Source: Thioploca sp. (lineage in GTDB: Bacteria > Pseudomonadota > Gammaproteobacteria > Beggiatoales > Beggiatoaceae). From it: a stretch of 18,983 nucleotides of DNA. This document shows positions 8,057 through 17,000 of the stretch, piece by piece. The translations under genes and the position numbers were made by a program. The stretch spans positions 1 through 18,983 of the forward strand of contig DRQV01000043.1 in assembly GCA_011371325.1 (NCBI GenBank), given 5' to 3'. The number at the start of each line of letters is the position of its first letter. Position 1 is the first letter of the stretch. The notes beneath the pieces were generated by a model, which had not been told where the DNA came from, did not search any database, and saw nothing but the letters and a program-made list of their open reading frames with translations.

Positions 8057-9019
8057 TCAATTGCTTTCATCAAATTTACCAAATCGCATAAATTTTTGAT
8101 AACGATTCTGTACTAGTTCATCAGAGCTATTTAGTTTAAGTTCATCTAAATTTTCTTGTAGCACAGAGCTTAAATTTTCTGCCATTATCTTAATGTTTTG
8201 ATGAGCCCCACCTAAAGGTTCTGGAATAATAATATCTATCAAACCTAATTCTTTCAGATGTTTTGAAGTTATTTTCATAGCATTAGCTGCATCTGAAGCT
8301 TTTTCAGAACTTTTCCATAATATAGAAGCACAACCTTCTGGTGAAATAACTGAATATGTACTGTATTCCAACATACATATTTTATCACCGACCCCAATTC
8401 CCAATGCACCACCAGAACCACCTTCACCAATAATCGTGCATATAATCGGAGTTTTTAACCCAGCCATGACATATAAATTACGTGCAATAGCTTCACTTTG
8501 GCCACGTTCTTCAGCATCTACCCCTGGATAAGCTCCTGGCGTATCAATAAAGGTAAGAATTGGAATTTTAAACCGTTCTGCCATTCGCATTAACCGTAAA
8601 GCTTTACGATATCCTTCTGGTCGTGGCATTCCAAAATTTCGTTGGATTTTTTCTTTGGTATCTCGTCCTTTTTGATGACCAATTACCATTACTGGATTAC
8701 CTTCTAATCTAGCTAATCCCCCGACCATAGCTAAATCATCAGCAAATACTCGATCACCATGTAATTCTTCAAAATCGGTAAAAATTAATTCAATATAATC
8801 AAGTAGATATGGTCTTTTAGGATGACGGGCTAATTGAGAAATTTGCCAATCTGATAAATTGGAAAAAATTTTATGAGTTAATTCTTCACATTTAACTTGT
8901 AGACGAGCTATTTCATCACTAATGTTAATTTCATTATCACCATCAACATAGCGTAATTCATCAATTTTAGCTTCTAACTCAGCAATAGGCTGTTCGAAAT
9001 CAAGAAAATTTAAATTCAT
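8057..9019 (-). CDS. accA: Acetyl-CoA carboxylase carboxyltransferase subunit alpha
   Basis: AccA pairs with AccD to move the carboxyl group from carboxybiotin to acetyl-CoA, giving malonyl-CoA for fatty acid synthesis. At 320 residues it is almost exactly the E. coli length. It begins NFLDFEQPIAELEAKIDELR and carries the crotonase-like core: HQKGRDTKEKIQRNFGMPRPEGYRKALR, the block FIDTPGAYPGVDAEERGQ, and GEGGSGGALGIGVGD with the oxyanion glycines. It is cytoplasmic. The ATG at 9019 has no strong Shine-Dalgarno. A 172-bp gap with a hairpin separates it from the V-ATPase gene upstream, so it probably has its own promoter and may carry hisF along. Lipid A and fatty acid genes (lpxH, accA) are near neighbours here. 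Confidence 0.97.
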   Translation of the reverse strand: MNLNFLDFEQPIAELEAKIDELRYVDGDNEINISDEIARLQVKCEELTHKIFSNLSDWQISQLARHPKRPYLLDYIELIFTDFEELHGDRVFADDLAMVGGLARLEGNPVMVIGHQKGRDTKEKIQRNFGMPRPEGYRKALRLMRMAERFKIPILTFIDTPGAYPGVDAEERGQSEAIARNLYVMAGLKTPIICTIIGEGGSGGALGIGVGDKICMLEYSTYSVISPEGCASILWKSSEKASDAANAMKITSKHLKELGLIDIIIPEPLGGAHQNIKIMAENLSSVLQENLDELKLNSSDELVQNRYQKFMRFGKFDESN

Positions 9020-9081
9020 ATAATCTGTTAAAAATGTAGATTGGGATAGTTTAATTATAAACTGATGTTACCGCAGAAAGC

Positions 9082-9110
9082 TACCCCCTACATAATTATT
9101 TGTAGGGGTA
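9082..9110 (-). terminator. GTAGGGG hairpin downstream of the V-ATPase subunit gene
   Basis: TACCCCCTACA (9082-9092) pairs with TGTAGGGGTA (9101-9110) around an 8-nt AT loop, with one bulged C. It lies about 80 nt past the subunit I stop and before accA. The minus-strand flank CTTTC is only a weak U-tract. The arm TTGTAGGGGTA recurs almost unchanged at 14051-14061, so this may be a dispersed repeat that also works as a terminator. Confidence 0.45.
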
Positions 9111-9191
9111 ATCCCTTGACCCTATTTCCTTAACTTAATGGAATTTATGGATTAGGGAGGTTAGTAATTGCGTAATTTAAGTATATATCTA

Positions 9192-11057
9192 TTAGTTTAA
9201 AATTTTAGAACTCAAAGGTTTAAATTCTCTACCATCTCCGCTAAAAAATCGAGAAAATCCTTCGTAATATTCTAATCTTAGAACCTGAATGGTAACGATA
9301 GCTCCTTCCAATATCACGATAAATAAATTACCCAAGATAATTATTAACCAATCAGCGGGTGATCCCATCATATTAGCCAAGGTAAACACTGCTATAGCTA
9401 ACGCTGCATGGTTAAGGCTAAAAGCTGCAACTCGCAAAAATGACAAGGTATTAGCCAAATAATTAAGCAATGATTCTAATCCTTCAATTAGAGTTACTAA
9501 AACTCGTTCTGCTAATGGCATTTTATTTTTATACCACTTATAGCTTAGAATTATTAATAGCGGTATTGCTATAAGTAGTTGTTGATCGGTGGAAAAATTA
9601 TCAGTTTGCATCCACTGTTTAATAGCAATAAATCCACCAATATACAGGCAGATACCAGCTATTCCAGTATTATTCAACAATGCAGTGGCATAGTTACCTT
9701 CTTGCCAACGATTTATAACATTAATCATGGTTGCTAATAATACAAAACCACAGCCCCAATATAAAGCCATTTCTAACACTATATTTGGATTATGAATTGG
9801 TGATAGCCATAAAGCTGGCATGAGTACTTCTTCAAAGCCAAAAATGCTGCCATATAAGAAACCAAACACAATGGAAGAGATTCCAGCAGCTAGGAAAAAT
9901 GGAGTAAATTTAGTCCTCCAATACCAGCCAGCTCCCACAATTAATGCTCCATGCCCAACATCACCGAACATACTGCCAAACATTAAAATAAAGGTAGCAG
10001 TAAATAATAAGGTTGGGTCAAATTCACCATAACGAGGCGTGCCATAGTTGTTTACCAAGGTGGTAAATGGAGCTAAATAATGATGATAGCGTACTAATGA
10101 TGGTACTTGCCGATATTCTGCTGAAGTTGGTTTGCGGCTGCTAAATACGAATGGAGAGGTTAATTTTTCAGTTAAAGTTGTTTCTAAAGTTGTTACATCA
10201 GTTTTAGGAATCCAGCCTTCAATCAAAGCTAATTTTCCTTGCCCTCTAATAGTTTCTGTTAATTCGGCATAAGCAGAAGCATTATTTAAATTTTGATAAG
10301 TTTGTTGTAAAAATTCTTTATTTTTTAGTATTAATGCTTGAATATTATCGTTTATAGTTTTGGTTTGCTCTTCTAATTGTTGGAATTGAATGGTTAAATC
10401 AGCATGTACTTGTTGTGGATGAGAGTGAAACTGTTCTGGTATATTTAATGATTGAAAATCAGCATGTTCTAAAATAGCCTTGACTTTATCTTGCTGAGTC
10501 AAAGGGCCAGCTACTATAAAATAAACTATATTTTCATCACGATGAAAAACATCTAATAAATGTTCTGCTAAGGTAATTGCCGCTTGTAATTGTTCTAGGT
10601 TTTCTAGTGGAATTGTACCAATATGTAAGTTTAAAAATTTAGCTGATTTTTGAAATAAAGTTAAATCTATGTCTAAATTTTTGAAAATATTCAGAGTTTC
10701 TAATAAATTTTTTAGATTATTGGATTGTTCATTTATTTTATATAACTGTTCTTCTAATTCGGATATTTGTATCCAAATTTCACCTAGTTTTTTATTATTT
10801 TTTTGTAATTCATCAATAGAGGTTGGTTGTGAAGTATATATCGTGGGGTTAGTAAAGGATACATATGCCATGATCTTATGTAAACGAGCCTTAGCTTGAT
10901 TAAATAAGTTGCGATAGTTTTTTCCTAGTTGTTCTGGTAATTGTTCGGTTGTCTCAGGGTTAAACACTCTACAATCAGCTAGTAATTGGGCTATCACAGG
11001 AGTATCCTCAGTTAGTACTTTGAGGGAAATATATCGCATTGATAATGGTTTGAACAT
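9192..11057 (-). CDS. V/A-type ATPase subunit I (subunit a homologue)
   Basis: Subunit I is the membrane stator of V/A-type rotary ATPases and provides the ion half-channels facing the c/K ring. At 621 residues it has family length. Residues 1-320 are a soluble, partly coiled-coil arm. A membrane domain of about seven or eight helices starts near 350 with the conserved GSMFGDVGHG (361-370). The essential arginine of the penultimate helices fits R542 in NTLSFLRVAAFSLNHAALA. The start MFKPLSMRYISLKVL is typical of the family. It lies 65 bp downstream of lpxH and may share its transcript. No V-ATPase A, B, D, E or K gene is nearby, which is unusual because these genes normally form one operon. 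The rest may be elsewhere, or this copy may be an outlier. Confidence 0.9.
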   Translation of the reverse strand: MFKPLSMRYISLKVLTEDTPVIAQLLADCRVFNPETTEQLPEQLGKNYRNLFNQAKARLHKIMAYVSFTNPTIYTSQPTSIDELQKNNKKLGEIWIQISELEEQLYKINEQSNNLKNLLETLNIFKNLDIDLTLFQKSAKFLNLHIGTIPLENLEQLQAAITLAEHLLDVFHRDENIVYFIVAGPLTQQDKVKAILEHADFQSLNIPEQFHSHPQQVHADLTIQFQQLEEQTKTINDNIQALILKNKEFLQQTYQNLNNASAYAELTETIRGQGKLALIEGWIPKTDVTTLETTLTEKLTSPFVFSSRKPTSAEYRQVPSLVRYHHYLAPFTTLVNNYGTPRYGEFDPTLLFTATFILMFGSMFGDVGHGALIVGAGWYWRTKFTPFFLAAGISSIVFGFLYGSIFGFEEVLMPALWLSPIHNPNIVLEMALYWGCGFVLLATMINVINRWQEGNYATALLNNTGIAGICLYIGGFIAIKQWMQTDNFSTDQQLLIAIPLLIILSYKWYKNKMPLAERVLVTLIEGLESLLNYLANTLSFLRVAAFSLNHAALAIAVFTLANMMGSPADWLIIILGNLFIVILEGAIVTIQVLRLEYYEGFSRFFSGDGREFKPLSSKILN

Positions 11058-11122
11058 AATTTTATTTGTATTTATGAATTTGGATATTAACTTTAAATTA
11101 TCTGAGATTTTTATTTACGAAT

Positions 11123-11833
11123 TTAAATAGTTGCCAACAAATCAACCAATTTACAACCATCAGCATCACAACTCAAAATAATCGCACTATCTTTATTCCA
11201 ATCCCCCACAACCCATCTAATATTACCGTCAACCTCATGGCAATTGGGACGATGAGTATGACCATGAATTAATTGAGTAACATTATATTTAGTTAACTGC
11301 TCATTGACTGCTTCCACGGTTACATCCATAATTTCAACATTAGTATTTTTAGTTTTGGCTTGGCTAGAATCACGAGCTTCTTTTGCTAATTTTTTTCTTA
11401 TCGACAACGGTTGAGACAGAAAGAATTTCTGCCAGTTTGGCTTTCGTACTTGTTGACGAAAAGCTTGATAATCAGTATCCAAAGTACATAAGGTATCGCC
11501 ATGTAGCAATAAAGTTGGTTTACCATATAAATCAATTACATGATAATCAGGAATTAGTTGACAACCAGTATTTTTAGTAAATTGTTTCCCCAGTAAAAAA
11601 TCCCGATTACCGTGCATTACAAATATTGGTATAGTCAAATCTTGCAATGCGGCCAATACTGACTTATAAATTGGTTCATCATCGTCGTCTCCCACCCATA
11701 CTTCAAATAAATCCCCTAAAATGTATAAAGCTTCAGCTTGTTTAGCTCGACCAGATAAAAATTCTAAAATTAGTTTTAAAGAATCTGGCCTGGATGGTGA
11801 GAGATGCAAATCCGCAATAAATAGCGTTTCCAT
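11123..11833 (-). CDS. lpxH: UDP-2,3-diacylglucosamine diphosphatase LpxH
   Basis: LpxH hydrolyses UDP-2,3-diacylglucosamine to lipid X and UMP in lipid A synthesis, at the inner face of the inner membrane. The 236-residue protein has the full metallophosphoesterase set: D8 and H10 (DLHL), D41 (GDLFEVWVGDD), N76 (GNRDF), H111 (LLHGDTLC), and H192 and H194 (HGHTHRP). Spacing matches E. coli LpxH to within three residues. Its ATG follows directly after the stop codon of the upstream unknown gene, with no room for an independent ribosome-binding site. Its translation is therefore probably coupled. The gene shows that the host makes lipid A and so has an outer membrane. Confidence 0.95.
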   Translation of the reverse strand: METLFIADLHLSPSRPDSLKLILEFLSGRAKQAEALYILGDLFEVWVGDDDDEPIYKSVLAALQDLTIPIFVMHGNRDFLLGKQFTKNTGCQLIPDYHVIDLYGKPTLLLHGDTLCTLDTDYQAFRQQVRKPNWQKFFLSQPLSIRKKLAKEARDSSQAKTKNTNVEIMDVTVEAVNEQLTKYNVTQLIHGHTHRPNCHEVDGNIRWVVGDWNKDSAIILSCDADGCKLVDLLATI

Positions 11834-12328
11834 TTAGTGAACCATCTTAGAGCCATATTCAAACTCCAAATCTTCCAATTCTTTTTGGAGTATTTCTTCA
11901 AAACAATGCTTGCACATAAATTCAGAAGATAAATCTAAATGATCATTGGGATATTTCTTTAAGATAGCTTTAATACAATTATCTCTATCTTCTGGTGCTA
12001 CAACTGTTTTACCAATTGTTTCATCATCATTATTAACTCGAAAAGAAATTATACATACAAATTCTTTACCATGTTCTTTAGAACCTTCTTTTAATGATAA
12101 AACCTCAATCATTTGTTGTGATTGATAATTTTCTAATAAACTCAACCATTCACTAAGCTCAATATATTGTTTTTTAGAGTTATCGGCAAATATAATATAT
12201 ATTTTGGTTTCTGGCATTGGAAATTCGTTAGCCGGATATTCAAGCCTAACTACATCATCATTGCCAAAAATTGCTTTCAGGTCATCGGAGGAAACCATAA
12301 TAACCGATTTTATATCTTTAAGATTCAT
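11834..12328 (-). CDS. Conserved-looking hypothetical protein, 164 residues
   Basis: I do not recognise this family. The protein is acidic and soluble, with no signal peptide or membrane segment. It alternates predicted strands (TKIYIIFAD, EFVCIISFRV) with acidic stretches and ends in a charged helix. A CxxC pair (C139-x2-C142, CKHC) in the last third could bind metal or be redox-active, but two cysteines alone are not enough for a structural zinc site. Its ATG overlaps the glgA stop as ATGA, and its stop abuts the lpxH start, so it should be co-translated with both. This tight packing argues that it is a real gene. Whether its role is linked to glycogen or lipid A is unknown. Confidence 0.75.
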   Translation of the reverse strand: MNLKDIKSVIMVSSDDLKAIFGNDDVVRLEYPANEFPMPETKIYIIFADNSKKQYIELSEWLSLLENYQSQQMIEVLSLKEGSKEHGKEFVCIISFRVNNDDETIGKTVVAPEDRDNCIKAILKKYPNDHLDLSSEFMCKHCFEEILQKELEDLEFEYGSKMVH

Positions 12329-13788
12329 ATTGTATTTATTGAGTGATGATAAAGTGATATATATTGTTTGGCACTTTTTTGCCAGCTAAAATCACGAGTC
12401 ATACCCGTTATTTGTAGTTGTTTCCAAATTTCCTTGTTATGGAATATTTTTACTGCTCGTTCTATGCAATGTAGTAATTCATTAGCATTTGATCTTTCAA
12501 ATATAAAACCTGTGGCAATTTTATTTTGAATATTTTCTGGGGTGGCATCGGTCACTGTATCTGCTAAACCACCAGTACGACGCACTATTGGTATTGTGCC
12601 ATAACTCATGCTATACATTTGATTCAAACCACAAGGCTCAAATTTAGATGGCATTAGAAACATATTTGCTCCGGCTTCAATTTTATGTGATAGCTGTTCA
12701 TCATAACCTATGGTAACACTTACTTGTTTAGGATACCTAGCTTCTAAACGTTGTAAGTGCATTTCTAAAGTTTTATCTCCACTACCAAGAATTGCTATTT
12801 GAACTCCTGTTTTAATTAACATAGGAATAATAGGTATAACTAAATCAATCCCTTTTTGCTCAGTTAAGCGAGTAATCATCCCGATAAGTGGAACTTGTTT
12901 AGAATTAGCTAAATTGAGTTTATTGCGTAATGCTTGAGTATTGCGAACTTTTGCTGATATATTTCTAACACTGTAGTTACGATTCAAGTAAATGTCAGTT
13001 TCTGGATTCCAAACTTTTGAATCAATACCATTTAATATGCCTGTTAGTTTATATTGGCGTTCGGTTAATAAAGTATTAAGGCCACAACCATAATTTGGAG
13101 TTTGAATATCTTTAGCATAATTAGGACTAACTGTAGTTATTTGATTAGCATAATAAATTCCAGCTTTAAGAAATGATAGCTTACCATAAAATTCTAAACC
13201 AAACATATTAAAGCTTTCTGGTGGTAAACCTATCCTTCCAACAGTTTCAGCTTCAAATATACCTTGATAAGCCATATTATGCACACTCATAATTGTTTTA
13301 GCATGAGCTTGATCGCTAAAAGCTAACCAAGCTGGAGTTATAGCCGTTTGCCAATCATTACAATGAATAATTTGTGGTTTAAATAAGAATCTATGTTCAC
13401 CAAACAAAGCCGCAATTTTTGATAATACCCCAAACCGTACAGCGTTATCATCCCAATCTTTGCCAGTAATATCTTGATACGGACCACCATCACGTTGATA
13501 TAAACTTGGACAATCAATTACATATACTGGAGTTATTTCTCCTGGCATAATACCAACTAATAAACGAATTGGTTCTAATAATGGATAAACATTTATACTA
13601 TCATGTACTTCTACCAATGACAGTCGCTCAAGTACTTCTGAATAACCGGGTAATAATAAACGAACATCAACATCTAATTGTCGTAATGCATTTGGTAAAG
13701 CATAACAAACATCACCTAAACCACCAGTTTTAACTAATGGATACGCTTCCGAAGTCACAAAAAGTACACGCAATCTTGAACTATTCAT
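12325..13788 (-). CDS. glgA: Glycogen synthase (ADP-glucose type, GT5)
   Basis: GlgA transfers glucose from ADP-glucose to the end of an alpha-1,4-glucan. The 487-residue protein is of normal length. It opens RVLFVTSEAYPLVKTGGLGD, with K20 in the ADP-glucose-binding loop. It also has HNMAYQG (170-176), GILNGID (250-256), MITRLTEQKG with R307 and K312, and SKFEPCGLNQ with E384 in the C-terminal GT-B domain. It is cytoplasmic. It heads an operon with the 164-residue unknown (4-base ATGA overlap) and lpxH. No glgC or glgB is beside it. The ATG at 13788 has an AAGGAA about 12 nt upstream, a rather long spacing. Together with the phosphorylase and GH57 genes it supports storage-glycogen turnover. 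Confidence 0.96.
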   Translation of the reverse strand: MNSSRLRVLFVTSEAYPLVKTGGLGDVCYALPNALRQLDVDVRLLLPGYSEVLERLSLVEVHDSINVYPLLEPIRLLVGIMPGEITPVYVIDCPSLYQRDGGPYQDITGKDWDDNAVRFGVLSKIAALFGEHRFLFKPQIIHCNDWQTAITPAWLAFSDQAHAKTIMSVHNMAYQGIFEAETVGRIGLPPESFNMFGLEFYGKLSFLKAGIYYANQITTVSPNYAKDIQTPNYGCGLNTLLTERQYKLTGILNGIDSKVWNPETDIYLNRNYSVRNISAKVRNTQALRNKLNLANSKQVPLIGMITRLTEQKGIDLVIPIIPMLIKTGVQIAILGSGDKTLEMHLQRLEARYPKQVSVTIGYDEQLSHKIEAGANMFLMPSKFEPCGLNQMYSMSYGTIPIVRRTGGLADTVTDATPENIQNKIATGFIFERSNANELLHCIERAVKIFHNKEIWKQLQITGMTRDFSWQKSAKQYISLYHHSINTI

Positions 13789-13833
13789 TGGAGTATAAAT
13801 TCCTTTTGGTTTTGCATGTTTTCAAAAATGCTT

Positions 13834-13862
13834 ATTATAACAAAAATTGGGATAATTGAAAA
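13834..13862 (-). promoter_or_regulatory. Putative glgA operon promoter
   Basis: On the minus strand, TTTTCA (13862-13857), 17 bp and a perfect TATAAT (13839-13834) lie about 45 bp upstream of the glgA start. This suits a sigma-70 promoter for glgA, the unknown gene, lpxH and possibly the V-ATPase gene. The surrounding 284-bp gap holds no gene; apart from this promoter and the RND terminator I see only AT-rich sequence. Confidence 0.5.
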
Positions 13863-14027
13863 TGCTTGTAATTTAACTTTAAAATTAATTTCTGCTTAAT
13901 AATATATGTACTGAAATATATTTTGAAGAAAGGTTAATATTTTAGGATATTGGTAAAATATTTTGAATAAAAGAATAGGAACGCTATGGAAGAATAATAG
14001 GGAGTTTGAATTAGGATTTTCAGGACT

Positions 14028-14061
14028 AAAAAATATCCCCACAAGTTTTATTGTAGGGATA
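14028..14061 (-). terminator. Intrinsic terminator of the RND efflux operon
   Basis: An 11-bp stem (14034-14044 with 14051-14061) encloses a 6-nt loop. Its only imperfect pair becomes G-U in minus-strand RNA. It starts 11 nt after the permease stop and is followed by six U residues (14033-14028). This is the clearest terminator in the window. Its arm is shared with the hairpin at 9082-9110. Confidence 0.85.
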
Positions 14062-14072
14062 ATATCTATAAT

Positions 14073-17000
14073 TTATTTAGGTTTTTCATACTGTCCAACT
14101 AAGTCAGACTTAAGTTGAATACCTTGCCGAGAAGTTGCAGACTTTCTTGAATTTCTAGAAGTAACTGGTTTTACTGCTGGAGTTGATTGTTCAACTGTAG
14201 TTTTTTCTGTTACTATTGGTTGTTTCTGCACTGATGCAACAATTGGTTTAACTTCAGGAGTTTCCTCAACTTTTTCAACTTCTACTGGTTCTACTTTTTT
14301 CGTAACTTTAGTATTTGGCTTAGTTGTCGGTTTACTAGGAGGATTTTCTGGTACAACTTTGCTAAACAGACCTCCAACCATACTGAAAACAATTATAAAC
14401 ATAGCTCGAATTAGATAGAATACCATCTGTACTGCTCCAATCATTTTCTGCATTAAACCAACAATACTGAATACAAAACCAATCCCACTAGAATAAATCC
14501 GCATCCATAGTGGCATAGGAGGAAATGAAGGTTCAGGTTCTTCTATATTTTCAGTATAAGTATAACCGCCAGAGCTGCATAAAGATTCGATACCAACACT
14601 GATACAACCTAACGGAATCACAATCAACGTCAATACGGTGGAGATTAAAACTCCAAATAATAGTGAAATAGCCATACCTTGGAAAATAGGATCGGTAATA
14701 ATGACACCAGCCCCAGCTACTAATGCAAAAGCAGTAATAACAATTGGGCGAGTACGGGTTTTACAAGATAAAATCACTGCTTCTTGTAATGGAGTTCCCA
14801 TCTCAACTTGAATGATGGCAAAATCAACTAATAAAATAGAGTTACGCACGATAATACCAGCCAATGCAATCCAACCAATCATTGAGGTTGCGGTAAATTC
14901 TGCTCCAAGTAGCCAATGGCCTGGAATAATACCTAATAAAGTCAATGGAATTGGAGCCATAATAATAGCTGGAACAATGAAATTCCCAAATAGCCATACG
15001 ACTAAAATATAAATCAATATCATCGCTACCCCAAAAGCCATTCCCATATCACGGAAGGTTTCATAGGTTACTGTCCATTCTCCGGTCCATTCAAATCCAG
15101 ACTGGCCTAAGGCTTTAGGTGGGCCTATATATCGGTCACAAAAAGATATTACCCATAAGTCTATACAACCAGTATTGGCTAAACTTACCCCATCTGGAGT
15201 AATATAATCTTTTAATAATTTTTCAATTTCTAACATACCATAAATAGTTGAACTTAACGTATATTTCCCAGTTTCTTCATTAATAATACCTATCGGATCA
15301 CCCACGACATATTCCACCGGTCGTAAATCTTTTTGGTAATAAATCGGGTCTTGTTTTACTTCAACAAAACTACCTAATTCAGCTAATGGAATAATGCCAC
15401 CTGTTTGAGTAGGAATTGGTAAATCATACAAACGGCTTAATTGAGAACGTTCGGTCAACGGTACTTGAATTATGATGTAAGTTGGTTCTAACATATTGCC
15501 ACGTTTAATATCACCTAATTTAAAACCACCCAATGCCATGGTTAAATTACGATTGATAGTATCTACTGAAATTCCACGTCGCACCGCTTTTTCTGCATCA
15601 ACTTCAAATTGCCAAATATTGTGAGATTCTGCCATGTAATTATCAACATCATCTAAAATTTTAGCTTTTTCAAATACTTCAGTCATTTTAGTAGCAACTT
15701 CATGCCTAATATTTTCATCCTGACCATAAACTTCAGCTACGATAGACCGTAATACTGGTGGGCCTGGTGGCATTTCAACTACTGCAATCTTAACAGGACT
15801 GTTTATTTCTTTAATCAAGCTTTGCAAGGATTTTCTGGCTGCAATTGCTATATCATGACTAGTTCTAGGTGGAGCATTATAGCAAGCTCTGGTTTCACTT
15901 TTCCAAAAAGCTATACCACAACTTTTCTTTTCTAATTGTACGTGAATATCTGCATGCCAAGGTCTATCACGTAAGTAATAATGTCGCACCATACCATTGA
16001 AATCAAATGGTTGTGAAGTTCCAATATAAGATTGTAACGCAATTACTTCTGGAAACTCTTCTGTATCCCGTAATTTTTCCACCATTTGCCGAGTCAAATT
16101 AGCTGTTACTGGTAAAGCAGTTCCTTCTGGCATATCAATAAATACATTAAATTCAGGTTTTTTGTCTAATGGTAACATTTTAACTTCAACAGCATTGTAA
16201 TAAAACATTGAACAAGCCGCAAAAAATGCAAATATAAGCCCAATTAAAAATCCTAAACCAAGAAAACGATTATTGATAAGCGGTGGTAATATAGCTCGAA
16301 AAATACTTTCCCATCTTTCATTGGATTTTAATTCTTTAATTTCTTGCTGTTCTAAAGCAGCCATTGATGGTTTAAATTTCATTGCCAGCCAAGGTGTAAA
16401 AGCAAAAGCAGCAAATAGAGAAAATACCATAGCAATTGAACCTAAAGCTGGAATTGGCCCCATATAAGGTCCCATCATTCCCGATACAAATCCCATTGGC
16501 ATCAAAGCTGCTACTACCGTAAATGTTGCTAAAATAGTTGGATTACCTACTTCTCGCACTGCATCAACTGCTGTCTCAGTATCTGTTTCACCTTTCAATA
16601 GCCAACGTCGATAGATATTTTCTATAACCACAATCGCATCATCGACCAAAATTCCGATGGAAAAAATTAATGCAAAGAGGCTAACTCTATCAATAGTATA
16701 TCCAGTAACCCAAGCAGAAAATACCGTAATTAAAATTACTACTGGAATTACTATCGTTACCACTAAAGATGGTCGCCAACCCAAAAAGAACAATACCAAT
16801 ATTGTTACAGCTCCAGTAGCGACAAATAACTTTTTAATTAAACTATTAACTTTATCATTAGCAGTTTGTCCATAATTACGGGTCACTTCCACATAAACAT
16901 TATCTGGAATAATCTTATTTTTTCTAAGTGTATCAATATGATTTAAGATATTTTTAGAAACAGCAACTCCATTTGTACCAATTTTCTTAGAAATAGCAAT

